64,000 nt of DNA from Thermogemmatispora onikobensis (GTDB lineage: Bacteria; Chloroflexota; Ktedonobacteria; Ktedonobacterales; Ktedonobacteraceae), in NCBI RefSeq assembly GCF_001748285.1, contig NZ_BDGT01000033.1:1-64000 (forward strand). The letters run 5' to 3'. Position 1 is the stretch's first letter. Each line of letters starts with the position of its first letter. Shown here in pieces: positions 52,595-61,582 of the stretch. The position numbers and the translations under genes were made by a program. The notes beneath the pieces are model-generated. The model saw nothing but the letters and a program-made list of their open reading frames with translations, did no database searches and was not told the origin of the DNA.

Positions 52595-54895
52595 TCACTG
52601 GCCTACCCCCTCGCCAGCCTCTGTGAGCAGGGGAAGGGTAAACCAGAAGGTTGAGCCGACTCCCGGTTGACTGGAGACCCCGACGCTCCCCTGGTGGCGC
52701 TCAATGATGGTCTTGCAGATGTGCAGGCCCAGGCCCAGGCCCGGGCTGGCGCTCCCCTGGGCCTGGATGCCAGGCACGCGATAGAAGCGCTCCCAGATGC
52801 GCCGCTGCTCAGCAGGGGGCAAACCCGGCCCCTGATCACGGACAGCGACCCGAACCTGGCAGTCTTCACACTCAACAGAGACCTCAATCGGGCTTTCGCG
52901 CGGCGAGTATTTAATGGCGTTGGTGAGATAATTGGTGACAACCAGGCCAACGCTCTCAGCGTCAGCCAGCACCATGACGGGCTCCGGCTCGCTCTCCGGC
53001 ACCAGCTCCTGGCCAGCAACCAGGAGGCGAATACGCCGCTGAGTCGAGGTCGACTGCAGATCGCTCACCGTCTGGCGGACGATGGCCAGCAGATTCTCTG
53101 GCCGACGCTGTACCACGAGGCGATCGGCCTGGGCCCGCGAGGATTCCAATAAGTCGCGCACCAGGCGCGTGAGAAGACCGGTCTGACGATCCGCCCGCTC
53201 CAGCAGCTCCTGGACGATGGCCAGTTTCTCACGCTGCTCAGCGGTCAGAGGCAGACGCTGCAGATGGCGCCGGGCGAGTTGTACATTCCCTTTGATGGTG
53301 GTCAGTGGGGTCCTGAGCTCGTGACTGGCAATGCTAAGGAACTCATCCATGCGGCGGTTGCTCTCGCGCAAGGCCAGCTCATTGGCGCGCGCTTCCGCCC
53401 GCTCGTGCAAGAGACGCTCGTGCTCGGTGACCAGGGCCGCCAGACGAGCCACAGCTCTGATGAGCGCCACCTCTTCAGCGCTATATTCGTGCTCACGCTC
53501 GACATGCTGAATACGGATCAGACCAATCAGCTGCTGGTCAATGAGCATCGGGGCAATCACTGCAGCATAACGCTCACCCGCCTGAATTGGAAACGTTCTG
53601 CAGTCAGCATCACTCTGGCCGAGCAAACGATCGGCGCGCAGGGCAGCCACAGCCTCGGGAGGGAAACACCGAGTGAGCTGTGGCTCAGCCGCGTCATCCC
53701 CGGGCAACCACTGCGGCCAGCGTCCGTCATGGTCGTTATCGCCAGCATACGCCAAGAGCTGAAGCGTTTCATTCTCGGGAGACAAACGCAGGATGGAGAC
53801 CTGATGGCAGGTCAGGACCTGGCAGATCAGTCGGGCGAGGTGGTGGGTGATTTCGTGCTGCTGCTGCTCGCAAGGGGGACCTGCCTCAGTGGATCGCAAG
53901 CTTGCTGGCTGAGACTGAGGAGAGGCGACCAGATCGCGCGGGATCTCTACCAGGGCTTCGGCCAGCGCAAGCAGGGCCTCTAGAGCTTCATGGGTGCGAC
54001 GTTCCAGCAGATAGCGCTCGGTCACATCGCGAGCAATGGCCACAGCCCCAATCACAGAGCCGCGGTCATCGCGCACTGGCGAGCCACTCACACTAATGCG
54101 CCGCTGACAGCCGTTGGGCAGGCACAAGAGGAGATCGCTGAACGGAGCATCGGCGAGTACCTCGCCCTGAAGTAAGCGCTGCGAGGGCCACTGGTCACGT
54201 GCTAGTGGCTGTCCAGTGGCATCGCGCAGATCGAGCCTGGCCAGATAGTCATCGACGGTCATCTCCTTTTCAGGGAGTGGCGCCACCCGGCTCAAGAAGC
54301 GACGGGCCGCGGCATTGACGCTGAGAATCTGCCCTTCGCTGTCGAAGATAAAGACCGCATCGGTCATCGCCTCAAAGGTCGCCTCCAGCTGATTAGCTCG
54401 CAGCGTCGCCTCATAGGCCGTCTGAATAAGCTCGTCTTCGAGTCGCTTGCGGTCTGTGATGTCGGTGCAGGTGCCAACCCATTCGCGAATGCTGCCGTCG
54501 GCCTCGCGGACCGGAACGCCGCGTACCCAGAAGGTGCGATAGACACCGTCGTAGCGCCGAATGCGATACTCAATCTCGTAAAAACCACCGCAGGCCAGCG
54601 CCTGCGACCAGACGTGCAGCGTCCCGGGCCGGTCATCAGGATGGACAGCATCGAGCCAGCCTAACCCCAGGACTTCTTCCACACTCTGCCCGGTATAGGC
54701 CCGCCAAGAGGGCGAGTCTTCCTCAACCAGTCCCTGAGCATTGGCAACCCAGACAATCTGAGCAGTGGCCGCTACCAGCGAGCGGTAGCGCTCTTCACTA
54801 CGCCGAAGGCGCTCTTCAATGCCGGCAGCTTCGCCCGCCGGCGGAGAAAGGCTCTCCCCAGAGGGAACCGGTGGCAGTTCCGGGAATGTGCTCAT
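52595..54895 (-). CDS. Sensor histidine kinase, PAS-PAS-GAF-HisKA-HATPase
   Basis: 766 aa, soluble (no TM). PAS 1 with PAC is at about 30-155 (SEERYRSLVAATAQIVW, then GTCTDITDRKRLEDE), PAS 2 at about 165-300 (FEAMTDAVFIFDSEGQIL, then AIARDVTER), GAF at about 340-500, HisKA with the phospho-acceptor His in IASHELRTPLTTIKG (about 530), and HATPase with the N box NYLTNAIKYSPR, G1 VRDQGPGLPP, the F box ERFYR and G2 GLGLGLHICKTI. All catalytic residues are present. The neighbours encode no response regulator, so its partner is elsewhere (the NarL-type gene at 10414 is one candidate). GGAGCGCC precedes the start. Confidence 0.95.
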   Translation of the reverse strand: MSTFPELPPVPSGESLSPPAGEAAGIEERLRRSEERYRSLVAATAQIVWVANAQGLVEEDSPSWRAYTGQSVEEVLGLGWLDAVHPDDRPGTLHVWSQALACGGFYEIEYRIRRYDGVYRTFWVRGVPVREADGSIREWVGTCTDITDRKRLEDELIQTAYEATLRANQLEATFEAMTDAVFIFDSEGQILSVNAAARRFLSRVAPLPEKEMTVDDYLARLDLRDATGQPLARDQWPSQRLLQGEVLADAPFSDLLLCLPNGCQRRISVSGSPVRDDRGSVIGAVAIARDVTERYLLERRTHEALEALLALAEALVEIPRDLVASPQSQPASLRSTEAGPPCEQQQHEITHHLARLICQVLTCHQVSILRLSPENETLQLLAYAGDNDHDGRWPQWLPGDDAAEPQLTRCFPPEAVAALRADRLLGQSDADCRTFPIQAGERYAAVIAPMLIDQQLIGLIRIQHVEREHEYSAEEVALIRAVARLAALVTEHERLLHERAEARANELALRESNRRMDEFLSIASHELRTPLTTIKGNVQLARRHLQRLPLTAEQREKLAIVQELLERADRQTGLLTRLVRDLLESSRAQADRLVVQRRPENLLAIVRQTVSDLQSTSTQRRIRLLVAGQELVPESEPEPVMVLADAESVGLVVTNYLTNAIKYSPRESPIEVSVECEDCQVRVAVRDQGPGLPPAEQRRIWERFYRVPGIQAQGSASPGLGLGLHICKTIIERHQGSVGVSSQPGVGSTFWFTLPLLTEAGEGVGQ

Positions 54896-55241
54896 GGCGC
54901 TCCTGCTCTTTCCTTCACCGCTATTTCAGCTTTCGGCTCAGAGACGCTTTCGAGGAAGTTCCACCAATACGGGCATTTCTCTTGGAATAGATATATCAAT
55001 ATGTTTTGTGGCAGCAGTCTAAGTGTAACAGGGAGAGCGGGAGTACGTCAAGTTTTTACAAGCTCGCTCATATGCTTGTCTACGGGGGGCCTGATCAAAC
55101 GGGCCTGCGTTGCAGCCAGGCCGCACAAGGACGGCCCGCCGTCTGTTGAACCGCGGGCGGCGGTCCGGCAGAGGGCAGGCCGTTTCAGTCTCGGAAGCAC
55201 TCGTCCCCGGCAGATTCTGAGCGACAGGGGCCAGCCGCAGC
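54896..55241. other. Intergenic region ABC exporter 2 - histidine kinase
   Basis: 346 bp. It contains the kinase promoter (55022-55051) and an AT-rich stretch at 54985-55010; otherwise nothing. Confidence 0.5.
55022..55051 (-). promoter_or_regulatory. Promoter of the histidine kinase gene
   Basis: TTGACG (55051-55046), an 18-bp spacer and TACACT (55027-55022) on the reverse strand, about 130 bases before the start. Confidence 0.65.
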
Positions 55242-56105
55242 CTAGCTGACCACTGCGCGGCGGAAGGTATAGATGCCCAGGAAGAGGAAGGCAACGAAGG
55301 TCACGCCCAAACCCAGCAGCACCCAGCCAATTTCCAGAGTCGGCAGGGTATAGCCGTGGATCGGAGGCACCATTGCATAGCGCAGGCCCTCACAGGCATA
55401 AGTCAGAGGATTGAAAAGGGCGATCACCTGAAACCAGCGGATACCATCCAGCTGACTCCAGGGATAGTAGGTGCAGCCAGTGAAGATGAGCGGCGTAAAG
55501 ATCAGAGCGAACATCAGACCAATCTGCTCAGGCTTCACCAATGTCCCAATCGTCAGGCCAAGAGTGGCCCCCGCCAGAGCGGTGAGCACCATAATGCCGA
55601 TGATGATCCCGATGGCATCGGCACGCACGCTGTAACTGCTGCCGAGGACCCAATAGGCCAGTGGGAAGATGATCGCGCCGGCCACCAACCCACACAGGGC
55701 CGCAAAGAGAATCTTTTCGAGCGCCACCAGGCTCACCGGCAGCGGCGCCAACAGACGATCATCGATCTCGCGCCCAAAGCCCAGATCGAGCACCAGAGGC
55801 AAAGTCACGCCCTGGAGAGCCGTGGTGACCACCGTTAGACCGACGATGCCAGGCAGCAGGAGCGAGGCATAGCTCTGCTGAGCAGCGCCAATCGAGGGCA
55901 GCACCTTGCCAAAGATGAAGAGAAAGAAGAGCGGCTGAAGGAGCACCTGAATCAGGAAGGGAATGAACTCCCGCCCCGTCACTACCAGGTCGCGGCGCAA
56001 GATGGCCAGAAAGGCCACCAGGATCATCAGCAGCCGGCTGCGGGGCCGCCTCTCCTTCGTCTTCTTCTCAAGAAAAATTGCATCTATCGATGTTTCAACA
56101 CTCAT
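55242..56105 (-). CDS. ABC-2 exporter permease (DrrB type)
   Basis: 287 aa, six membrane segments in the second to last part; the N-terminal 40 residues are basic. Motifs: LRRDLVVTGREFIPFLIQVLLQPLFFLF at the start of the membrane region, LLLPGIVGLTVVTTALQGVTLPLVLDLGFGREI, FTPLIFTGCTYYPW, and the late WFQVIALFNPLTYACEGLRY. The start overlaps the ATPase stop by 4 bp (ATGA), so the two are coupled. The substrate is unknown; the DrrAB class exports drugs or lipids. Confidence 0.9.
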   Translation of the reverse strand: MSVETSIDAIFLEKKTKERRPRSRLLMILVAFLAILRRDLVVTGREFIPFLIQVLLQPLFFLFIFGKVLPSIGAAQQSYASLLLPGIVGLTVVTTALQGVTLPLVLDLGFGREIDDRLLAPLPVSLVALEKILFAALCGLVAGAIIFPLAYWVLGSSYSVRADAIGIIIGIMVLTALAGATLGLTIGTLVKPEQIGLMFALIFTPLIFTGCTYYPWSQLDGIRWFQVIALFNPLTYACEGLRYAMVPPIHGYTLPTLEIGWVLLGLGVTFVAFLFLGIYTFRRAVVS

Positions 56106-57169
56106 GAACGGAGATTCCTCCCTGTCAGGTAGATGAAGACGTCCTCAAGGCTTGGGCGGGCCACGTGGAGATCGCGCAGCTCAGCGCCGCTGGTGCTGAC
56201 GACGCGCATGGCCTCGACTGCCAGCTCGCCCGCCTCTTCGCCATAGAGGCGGAAGGAGCGGGTCCCATGATTCTCCTGTCCATCCTCGGCGGGCAGCTCT
56301 TCGACGCGGGGTGACCCTGGCAACTGCTCTAGCAGAGCGCGCAGACCATCGGGGGAGGGAGCGCCATCCCCGTTATGGGAAGCCACAGCCGCCTGGGGAA
56401 GGCGCAGACGCAGCTCCAGGCGCGTCCCACCTGGCACCAGCTTCTTGAGATTATCGGGCGTATCAAGCACCAGGATATGGCCATGGTCCATAATGGCAAT
56501 GCGCTCGCAGAGCTGCTCGGCCTCCTCCATATCGTGTGTGGTCAAGAGAATCGTCACCCCACGCTCGTGCATGGCGCGAATGCGGTCCCACAAGAAGAGG
56601 CGCGACTGCGGATCAAGGCTATTAGTCGGCTCGTCGAGGAAGAGCACGTCTGGCGAGTGCATCAGGGCGCGGGCCAGCATCAGCCGCTGCGCCATTCCGC
56701 CCGAGTAGCGCCTGATCTTTTCGCGCCCTCGCCCCTCCAGGCCCAGCTCCTTGAGCAAGGCCTCGGCGCGCGCCTCGCGCTCCGCCCGTGGCACGCCATG
56801 ATAGGCAGCATGGAAGGTCAGAATCTCGCGCGCACGCAGGCTCTGGTCCAGATTACTGCGCTGGGGCACCATCGAGATGCGCTGCTTGACGCCGATGGGA
56901 TCACGCACCACATCAATGCCCATGATCTGCACCGTGCCGCTGGTGGGCAGGACGCTGGTCGTCAGAATACCGATGGTCGTGGTCTTCCCTGCCCCATTGG
57001 GGCCGAGCAGACCGAAGATCTCACCGCGACGCACGCTGAAGGAAATGCCATCGACGGCATTCACCTTACTGCGCGGATAGCGTTTGACCAGATCGCGCAC
57101 CTCAATGGCCAGCTCTTCTGTCTCCTCTCTCTGCATCAGTGTCTTTCTCTCCATATCTGTTTGAGGCAT
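56102..57169 (-). CDS. ABC exporter ATP-binding protein (DrrA type)
   Basis: 355 aa. Walker A is GPNGAGKTTT, Q loop SMVPQRSNLDQ, signature YSGGMAQRLMLAR, Walker B VLFLDEPTNSLDP, H loop TTHDMEEAE. The C-terminal 100 residues form the DrrA regulatory domain, with a variable insertion (about 285-315). The start may be 33 bp downstream at a Met with GGAGAG before it; 57169 has no such site. It is the first gene of the exporter-2 operon. Confidence 0.92.
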   Translation of the reverse strand: MPQTDMERKTLMQREETEELAIEVRDLVKRYPRSKVNAVDGISFSVRRGEIFGLLGPNGAGKTTTIGILTTSVLPTSGTVQIMGIDVVRDPIGVKQRISMVPQRSNLDQSLRAREILTFHAAYHGVPRAEREARAEALLKELGLEGRGREKIRRYSGGMAQRLMLARALMHSPDVLFLDEPTNSLDPQSRLFLWDRIRAMHERGVTILLTTHDMEEAEQLCERIAIMDHGHILVLDTPDNLKKLVPGGTRLELRLRLPQAAVASHNGDGAPSPDGLRALLEQLPGSPRVEELPAEDGQENHGTRSFRLYGEEAGELAVEAMRVVSTSGAELRDLHVARPSLEDVFIYLTGRNLRS

Positions 57170-57663
57170 TTTTACGATCTTTGCTCACTTTCTAAAGCTT
57201 CACCAGCCGCGATAGATCTGCAAACAGGCGCAGCGCTACCGCAACGGGAGGAGACCGGCTTAAGCTGCTATGATTACCTAGACACTCCCCATAGACAGCG
57301 TGAGTGAGCCAGTGTTGTAGTCCCCTCCCTCCAAGACAATCCAGGCTGCCTGGCTGAGCAGGACCCGCTGCTGACGGCTCTCCTCCCGGCGGTGCTGGCA
57401 GTTTACCGGTCAGGCTCACAGCAAGGTTGTCATGGCCCAGGCTGAGGTCCGCATCCGCGAGTGAGTCAGGGCAGTCCGCGACAGGCTGGCGCGCCTGTTT
57501 TCCCGGAAGGGCCTCCTGTCTGGCACAATTCTCCAACTATGTGGCTATATATGCCATATCTCTTGAGATTTTATCATGGTCCCACGAAAATATCAACATT
57601 TTCATGGTTAAGAATACCATGATAGGTGGCGAAGAGATACGTTCCTGCCCCGTCAGGTCCCTG
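57170..57663. other. Control region of ABC exporter 2
   Basis: 494 bp between the EXLDI stop and the exporter operon. It holds the operator/promoter at 57568-57624 (next entry) and a leader of about 390 bases with no recognisable structure. Confidence 0.5.
57568..57624 (-). promoter_or_regulatory. Operator-promoter of the exporter-2 operon
   Basis: On the reverse strand TTGATA (57596-57591), a 17-bp spacer and TAAAAT (57573-57568). Three copies of a half-site follow the pattern TATCATGGT: 57572-57580 (overlapping the -10), TCATGGT at 57602-57608, and ACCATGATA (inverted) at 57616-57624. The last two form CATGGT-N7-ACCATG. Binding would block the promoter. Confidence 0.65.
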
Positions 57664-58185
57664 CTAGATATCCAGGAACTCCACGCCGTCGTCTTCCTGA
57701 TCGGCTTTGATGACTTGACAGACGGCCTCATACAGTTCCGCCGGCAGATGAGCGCCTAGCTCCTCTAGAGAGTCATAGACCTCCAGCCGATAGTCGTAAT
57801 CCTGGGGCCAGCAGGCCCACCCGCGGCTCTGACAGTCTTGTCGCGACCAGTATCGCCAGTCGTTCCAGTCTGGCCCTTCTCGGACATAGACAGCGAACTT
57901 GCCTTTGCGCGTCAGATAGACGCGATAGAGCATTTCGCGGCCTCTCTCCGGTTGGCGACTCAGACCGCGGGCCAGCAGGCGCCCCAAAAAGCGCTTATAG
58001 ACACGGGCCACCGTGCCCACCCTGACCGTCACTTCCCCAAAACCGGCCTGACGCGCCTCCTCGCGCTCCACAAAACGACGGAGGGCCGCCGCAATGGTCG
58101 CTGAAAGGTTACCACCCGCCAGCCGCTGAGCCTTCTCGAAGATCGGCAGATCAGCATCTGCTACATAGATGGTGCGATTTGGCAA
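57664..58185 (-). CDS. EXLDI-family protein
   Basis: 173 aa, TTG start with a perfect AGGAGGT 7 bp upstream. The C-terminus is VEFLDI, the defining E-x-L-D-I/V motif of this little-known family found in Actinobacteria and Chloroflexi next to exporter genes. The N-terminus (RTIYVADADLPIFEKAQRL, then LSATIAAALRRFVE) looks like a ribbon-helix-helix fold: a strand, two helices. The middle is rich in Trp/Tyr (WNDWRYWSRQ, WACWPQDYDY), suggesting a ligand or protein contact face. It may regulate itself and the exporter 2 operon downstream; the family has no proven function that I know of. Confidence 0.82.
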   Translation of the reverse strand: MPNRTIYVADADLPIFEKAQRLAGGNLSATIAAALRRFVEREEARQAGFGEVTVRVGTVARVYKRFLGRLLARGLSRQPERGREMLYRVYLTRKGKFAVYVREGPDWNDWRYWSRQDCQSRGWACWPQDYDYRLEVYDSLEELGAHLPAELYEAVCQVIKADQEDDGVEFLDI

Positions 58186-58317
58186 TGTCGGTACCTCCTA
58201 CCGTCGCTTCCCCTGGAAGCCTGAACCCAACAGGGCCTGGCCCCAGTCAGCCTTCTCACACAGTTCCGCAACGCTCCTCCTCTAGCAATCTCAGCGCAGC
58301 AGAATATCAGTATACTT

Positions 58318-58331
58318 CTACGTATATGTAG
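58318..58331. repeat. Second operator-like palindrome in the EXLDI leader
   Basis: CTACGTATATGTAG: arms CTAC/GTAG around an AT core. On the reverse strand it carries TACATATA, the same core as the palindrome in the promoter spacer, about 5 bases below the predicted start site. Confidence 0.6.
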
Positions 58332-58342
58332 CGCTGCGAGAC

Positions 58343-58372
58343 AGTATAATATATGTATACATATATTGTCAA
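58343..58372 (-). promoter_or_regulatory. EXLDI gene promoter with a palindromic spacer
   Basis: On the reverse strand TTGACA (58372-58367), an 18-bp spacer and TATACT (58348-58343). The spacer ATATATGTATACATATAT is itself a perfect palindrome. Confidence 0.8.
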
Positions 58373-58535
58373 GGGAAGAAAATAGGGAAATCCAGGCTGG
58401 TCTGGCCGGGCCTTATGCCTCTTCGCCAGGGAGGGACCAGGGAGGTCCGCCCCCTGGCAGGGCGACAGAGCGGCGGTCAGTCCTGGCGCTGAAAGCCAGA
58501 CAGGCGACCGGAGCCTGGGTGAGCGGGCTTCTCTG

Positions 58536-60890
58536 CTAGGAGCAACCCCAAAGCACATCGACGTAGTTCGCTGGCCCGCTGAAGCGCAAGAGGTAGCTGC
58601 TGGGGCAACCTGTTCCCTGCGAGAAATCGCGCACGATGACACGCACTTGCTGCATGCCCTGGGGGCGGATCTGCCCGCTTGCCGGGAGCAGATAGATGTC
58701 GCTCCGTCCGCCCTCATTCGAAGGTACCGGCCAGAGGCTGCTGTTGCCGCCAGGACCGGCGATGCTGGTGGACCAGGCCAGGTTTTGCTGAGCTACGCCG
58801 CGGCTGCTCAGGACCAGGGTACAGGACCAGCCCGGGTAGCCGCTGTTATCCACCGCCGGCAGGGTGTAGACGCAGTCGCTGCTGCTGGCCCCGGGGTGGG
58901 CTTGCAGGCTGGTTTTATCGGCCAACAGCAGGGGTTGCGCAGCCTGGGCAGTGGCGGTAGCTGCGAGCTGGGCCCGGGCCTGGGCCTGGGCGGCCGCAGT
59001 CGCCTGGACCTGGGCACGCTGCTGGCTCTGGACAGTAGCGGTGGCCTCTTGTTGAGCGCGTGCCGTGGCGCTGGCCTCTTGCAGAGCGCTCGTCGGCGTA
59101 GCTGCACTGACCCGTGTCTCGGCCTGGCCCTCCTCGCCGGGTCCCTCTGCCGCCCTGGCTGTGGCCACACTCTGCCCGGATCTGTCACTCTGGCCTCCTC
59201 CTCGCAGGAGGGCAGCAGGCTGGCTGGTTACCAGGAAGTAGGCCAGCAGGCCGCTGCTGACAAAGAGCAGGGCCAGAACCAGGAGTACGGTCACGACCTG
59301 GGCGGCACTGCGTCGCGGCGGGCGCGCTAGCTGGCGAAGTTCGGTCGTGCTCTGGCTCCTGGCAGAGGGCACCGCCATTGGGCTCGCCGCCGCTGCTGTC
59401 TTTAATGCTTCAAAAGATGCCCGGTACTCGCCTGTTGCCCCTGCCCGACCTGAGAGAGAACGCGGTGGCGTGCTACTGAACGTCGGGGTAGGAGTTGGGC
59501 AAGTCAGCGTGGGAAAGGTCCCGCTCAGAGCTGTTCCCTGTCCTGGCTCACTTCGGCCCGGCCAGGCCCCCCAAAGCTCGCTTTGGAGCAGCGGCGAAGG
59601 TGGAGGGAAAGGTAACTGCGGGACCTCGAAGGCTCCGGACGACAGAGGGGCGCCCGCTGCCACTGTGACCGGTGTGGGGGCCGGTCTCGCTCCGCTACTA
59701 CTCGCCGCTGCGCCGGCCAGCAGCTCGTCCGGCACCACGTCCAGCTTGAGTAAGAGGTCTGGCAAGGCTTCCTCAGCCGACAGCGGAGAGCCCGCTCCCT
59801 GACGTTGCCAGCCAGCGACTCGCAGCGTCTGCCCATCGACCACACCCGGACCGATCTCAACCTCGACCTCTTCGCCCGCCACGTTCAAACGGCGGCGCGT
59901 GCCATCTCGCGCCTCGCTTCGGCTAATGGCCAGGCGCACTTCGATCAGCCCGCTCTCCTCCAGCCAGCCACCAGGCTTGTTCGCCGCTTCCTCTGAGTCG
60001 GGCAGCAGCAAGGCATTGCCGGTAGCGGCCTGCTCCAGGGCTTTGGCAAAAGCGGCCACCGAACCGAAGCGCTCTTCGGGACGCTTGGCGAGAGCCTGCA
60101 ATAGCACACGATCGATCGCCGGCGACAGAGCTGGATTCTGGCTACTGGGCAGCGGTGGCGCCTTTTGCAGATGCTGGAACATCAGTGGCCCCGGCCCGCC
60201 TTGAAAAGGAGGTTGACCGACGAGCATCTCGTAGGCCATGATTGCCAGGGCATATTGGTCGGTGGCACAGGTCGGCTGGCCCTCCCATTGCTCAGGCGCC
60301 ATGTAGGTTGGGGTCCCACGGATAATCTGACCGGTGGTCAGGCTGGCTTCCGCAATGCGAGCAATGCTGAAGTCGCTCAAGAGGAGGTGCAGGCGCCGTG
60401 GCTGCCTCGGATGGAGCTGTATCAGCAGATTGGAGGGCTTGACATTGCGATGGATGATCTGATGATCATGTGCATGTTGCAGCGCATCGGCGGCCTGACT
60501 GATAAGGTCGCAGACTTCCTGCGGGCTTAATGGCCCAAACTGCGAGCGCAGGCGTAGCCAGCCCGCCAGCGAACCCTCGGGCCGATAGGGCATGACCATG
60601 TAGAGGAGCAGCAGACGCTGCCAGGGCTCCTCGCCGTAGTCGTAAAGGTCCAGGATGTGAGGATGATCAAGCCGGGCAATGGCCTTCAGTTCGCGCTCAA
60701 TATATCGTCTCGCCTGCGAGGCCGCGCTGGCTTCAACGCAGGTCGTGGCTTCGGCAGTGATGATTTTGATGGCCACCCGGCGCCGCATATGCAGGTCGTC
60801 GGCCAGGTAGACCTCGCCCAGGCTCCCGCTGCCTAGTGAGCGTACTAGACGATAGCGACCCTGAGCTAGCTGTGTACCCTCACGTAGCAT
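58536..60890 (-). CDS. Kinase-fold membrane protein with DnaJ-C-like and extracellular domains
   Basis: 784 aa from the ATG at 60890 (GGGGAAGG upstream); an earlier in-frame ATG is not supported. The kinase domain (about 12-290) has GSGSLGEVYLA, Lys42, the helix-C Glu in YIERELK, DFS Asp173 and MAPEQW, but its catalytic loop is IIHRNVKPSN: the catalytic Asp is Asn149. Residues about 314-390 (LIEVRLAISRSEARDGTRRRL, VEVEIGPGVVDGQTLRVAGW, DLLLKLDVVPDE) match the DnaJ C-terminal peptide-binding fold. After a Pro/Ser linker comes one TM (about 565-587), an Ala/Gln/Thr-rich stalk, and a C-terminal beta domain of about 100 aa with paired Cys, resembling BACON/Ig-like domains. Confidence 0.88.
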   Translation of the reverse strand: MLREGTQLAQGRYRLVRSLGSGSLGEVYLADDLHMRRRVAIKIITAEATTCVEASAASQARRYIERELKAIARLDHPHILDLYDYGEEPWQRLLLLYMVMPYRPEGSLAGWLRLRSQFGPLSPQEVCDLISQAADALQHAHDHQIIHRNVKPSNLLIQLHPRQPRRLHLLLSDFSIARIAEASLTTGQIIRGTPTYMAPEQWEGQPTCATDQYALAIMAYEMLVGQPPFQGGPGPLMFQHLQKAPPLPSSQNPALSPAIDRVLLQALAKRPEERFGSVAAFAKALEQAATGNALLLPDSEEAANKPGGWLEESGLIEVRLAISRSEARDGTRRRLNVAGEEVEVEIGPGVVDGQTLRVAGWQRQGAGSPLSAEEALPDLLLKLDVVPDELLAGAAASSSGARPAPTPVTVAAGAPLSSGAFEVPQLPFPPPSPLLQSELWGAWPGRSEPGQGTALSGTFPTLTCPTPTPTFSSTPPRSLSGRAGATGEYRASFEALKTAAAASPMAVPSARSQSTTELRQLARPPRRSAAQVVTVLLVLALLFVSSGLLAYFLVTSQPAALLRGGGQSDRSGQSVATARAAEGPGEEGQAETRVSAATPTSALQEASATARAQQEATATVQSQQRAQVQATAAAQAQARAQLAATATAQAAQPLLLADKTSLQAHPGASSSDCVYTLPAVDNSGYPGWSCTLVLSSRGVAQQNLAWSTSIAGPGGNSSLWPVPSNEGGRSDIYLLPASGQIRPQGMQQVRVIVRDFSQGTGCPSSYLLRFSGPANYVDVLWGCS

Positions 60891-61129
60891 TACCTTCCCC
60901 GCTTTCTCCAGCCCAGTATTTCTTCTGCTATTGCAAATATATATGGACATACACCACAAAAATGTGCTATGTCAGCTATGCTTAACTATAGCATATTCTT
61001 GCAGCAAGAAGAAACAGCTGGGATATTGCTCCCGGGGGGACAGGAGAGAAGAAGAGCCGCGGCGATTTGTTTGTTCTGTTTCTGTCCCCCAACGAGCAGA
61101 CCGGTAAGAAAGCGGGAAAGGAGGTGAGC
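60891..61129. other. Intergenic region with an extended -10 for the kinase/DnaJ-like gene
   Basis: 239 bp. Reverse strand TGC-TATAGT (TATAGT at 60990-60985), no good -35; leader about 88 bases. Confidence 0.45.
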
Positions 61130-61582
61130 CTAGTAGAAACGCTGATCTTGATGGAGCCAGCGCCAGAAACTCAAGCTCGCCGAGAAGAAGGTCATCGTGT
61201 AGCTGAAGAATAGCTCCTGATGAATGCCAACCTCCAGATCGATATGTTCTTCCAGGCAGATTTCTGCGTAGGCTGCATTTGCTGACTCATAGCTACGCAG
61301 ATAGCTTTTCGGCCAACGCCGCTCTCGATTCCAGGTATTGCAGAGCACCAGGGCCCGCTCCCAGCTCCCCGGTTCAAAACGCCGACTGGTACGGCAAAGC
61401 AACGAGTAGATCTCTCGCTGCTGTCCCTGAGCCATCAGATAAAAGGTCACTTCACAGTCATACTGCGGATCATATTGGAACTGGACGACAAAATCGTTAT
61501 CCTCATCACGGAGGAAACGCAAGTTCAGGCTGCGAAGGCAAGCTTCGATCATGGCATGCGAAAAAGGCTCAATAGTGGCCAT
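61130..61582 (-). CDS. YbjN-like protein (bacterial sensory-transduction-regulator fold)
   Basis: 150 aa, GGGGGT 9 bp before the start. The pattern (PFSHAMIEACLRSLNLRFLRDEDNDFVVQF, strands, then NTWNRERRWPKSYL with a final long helix) matches the YbjN fold, related to type III secretion chaperones. E. coli YbjN affects motility and stress by an unclear route. The gene is single; no partner is evident. Confidence 0.7.
   Translation of the reverse strand: MATIEPFSHAMIEACLRSLNLRFLRDEDNDFVVQFQYDPQYDCEVTFYLMAQGQQREIYSLLCRTSRRFEPGSWERALVLCNTWNRERRWPKSYLRSYESANAAYAEICLEEHIDLEVGIHQELFFSYTMTFFSASLSFWRWLHQDQRFY

Larger units (their letters stand above)
58186..58535. other. Intergenic region kinase/DnaJ-like gene - EXLDI gene
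   Basis: 350 bp. It holds the EXLDI promoter (58343-58372) and a second related palindrome (58318-58331). The GC-rich part next to the kinase stop has no clear terminator. Confidence 0.5.
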
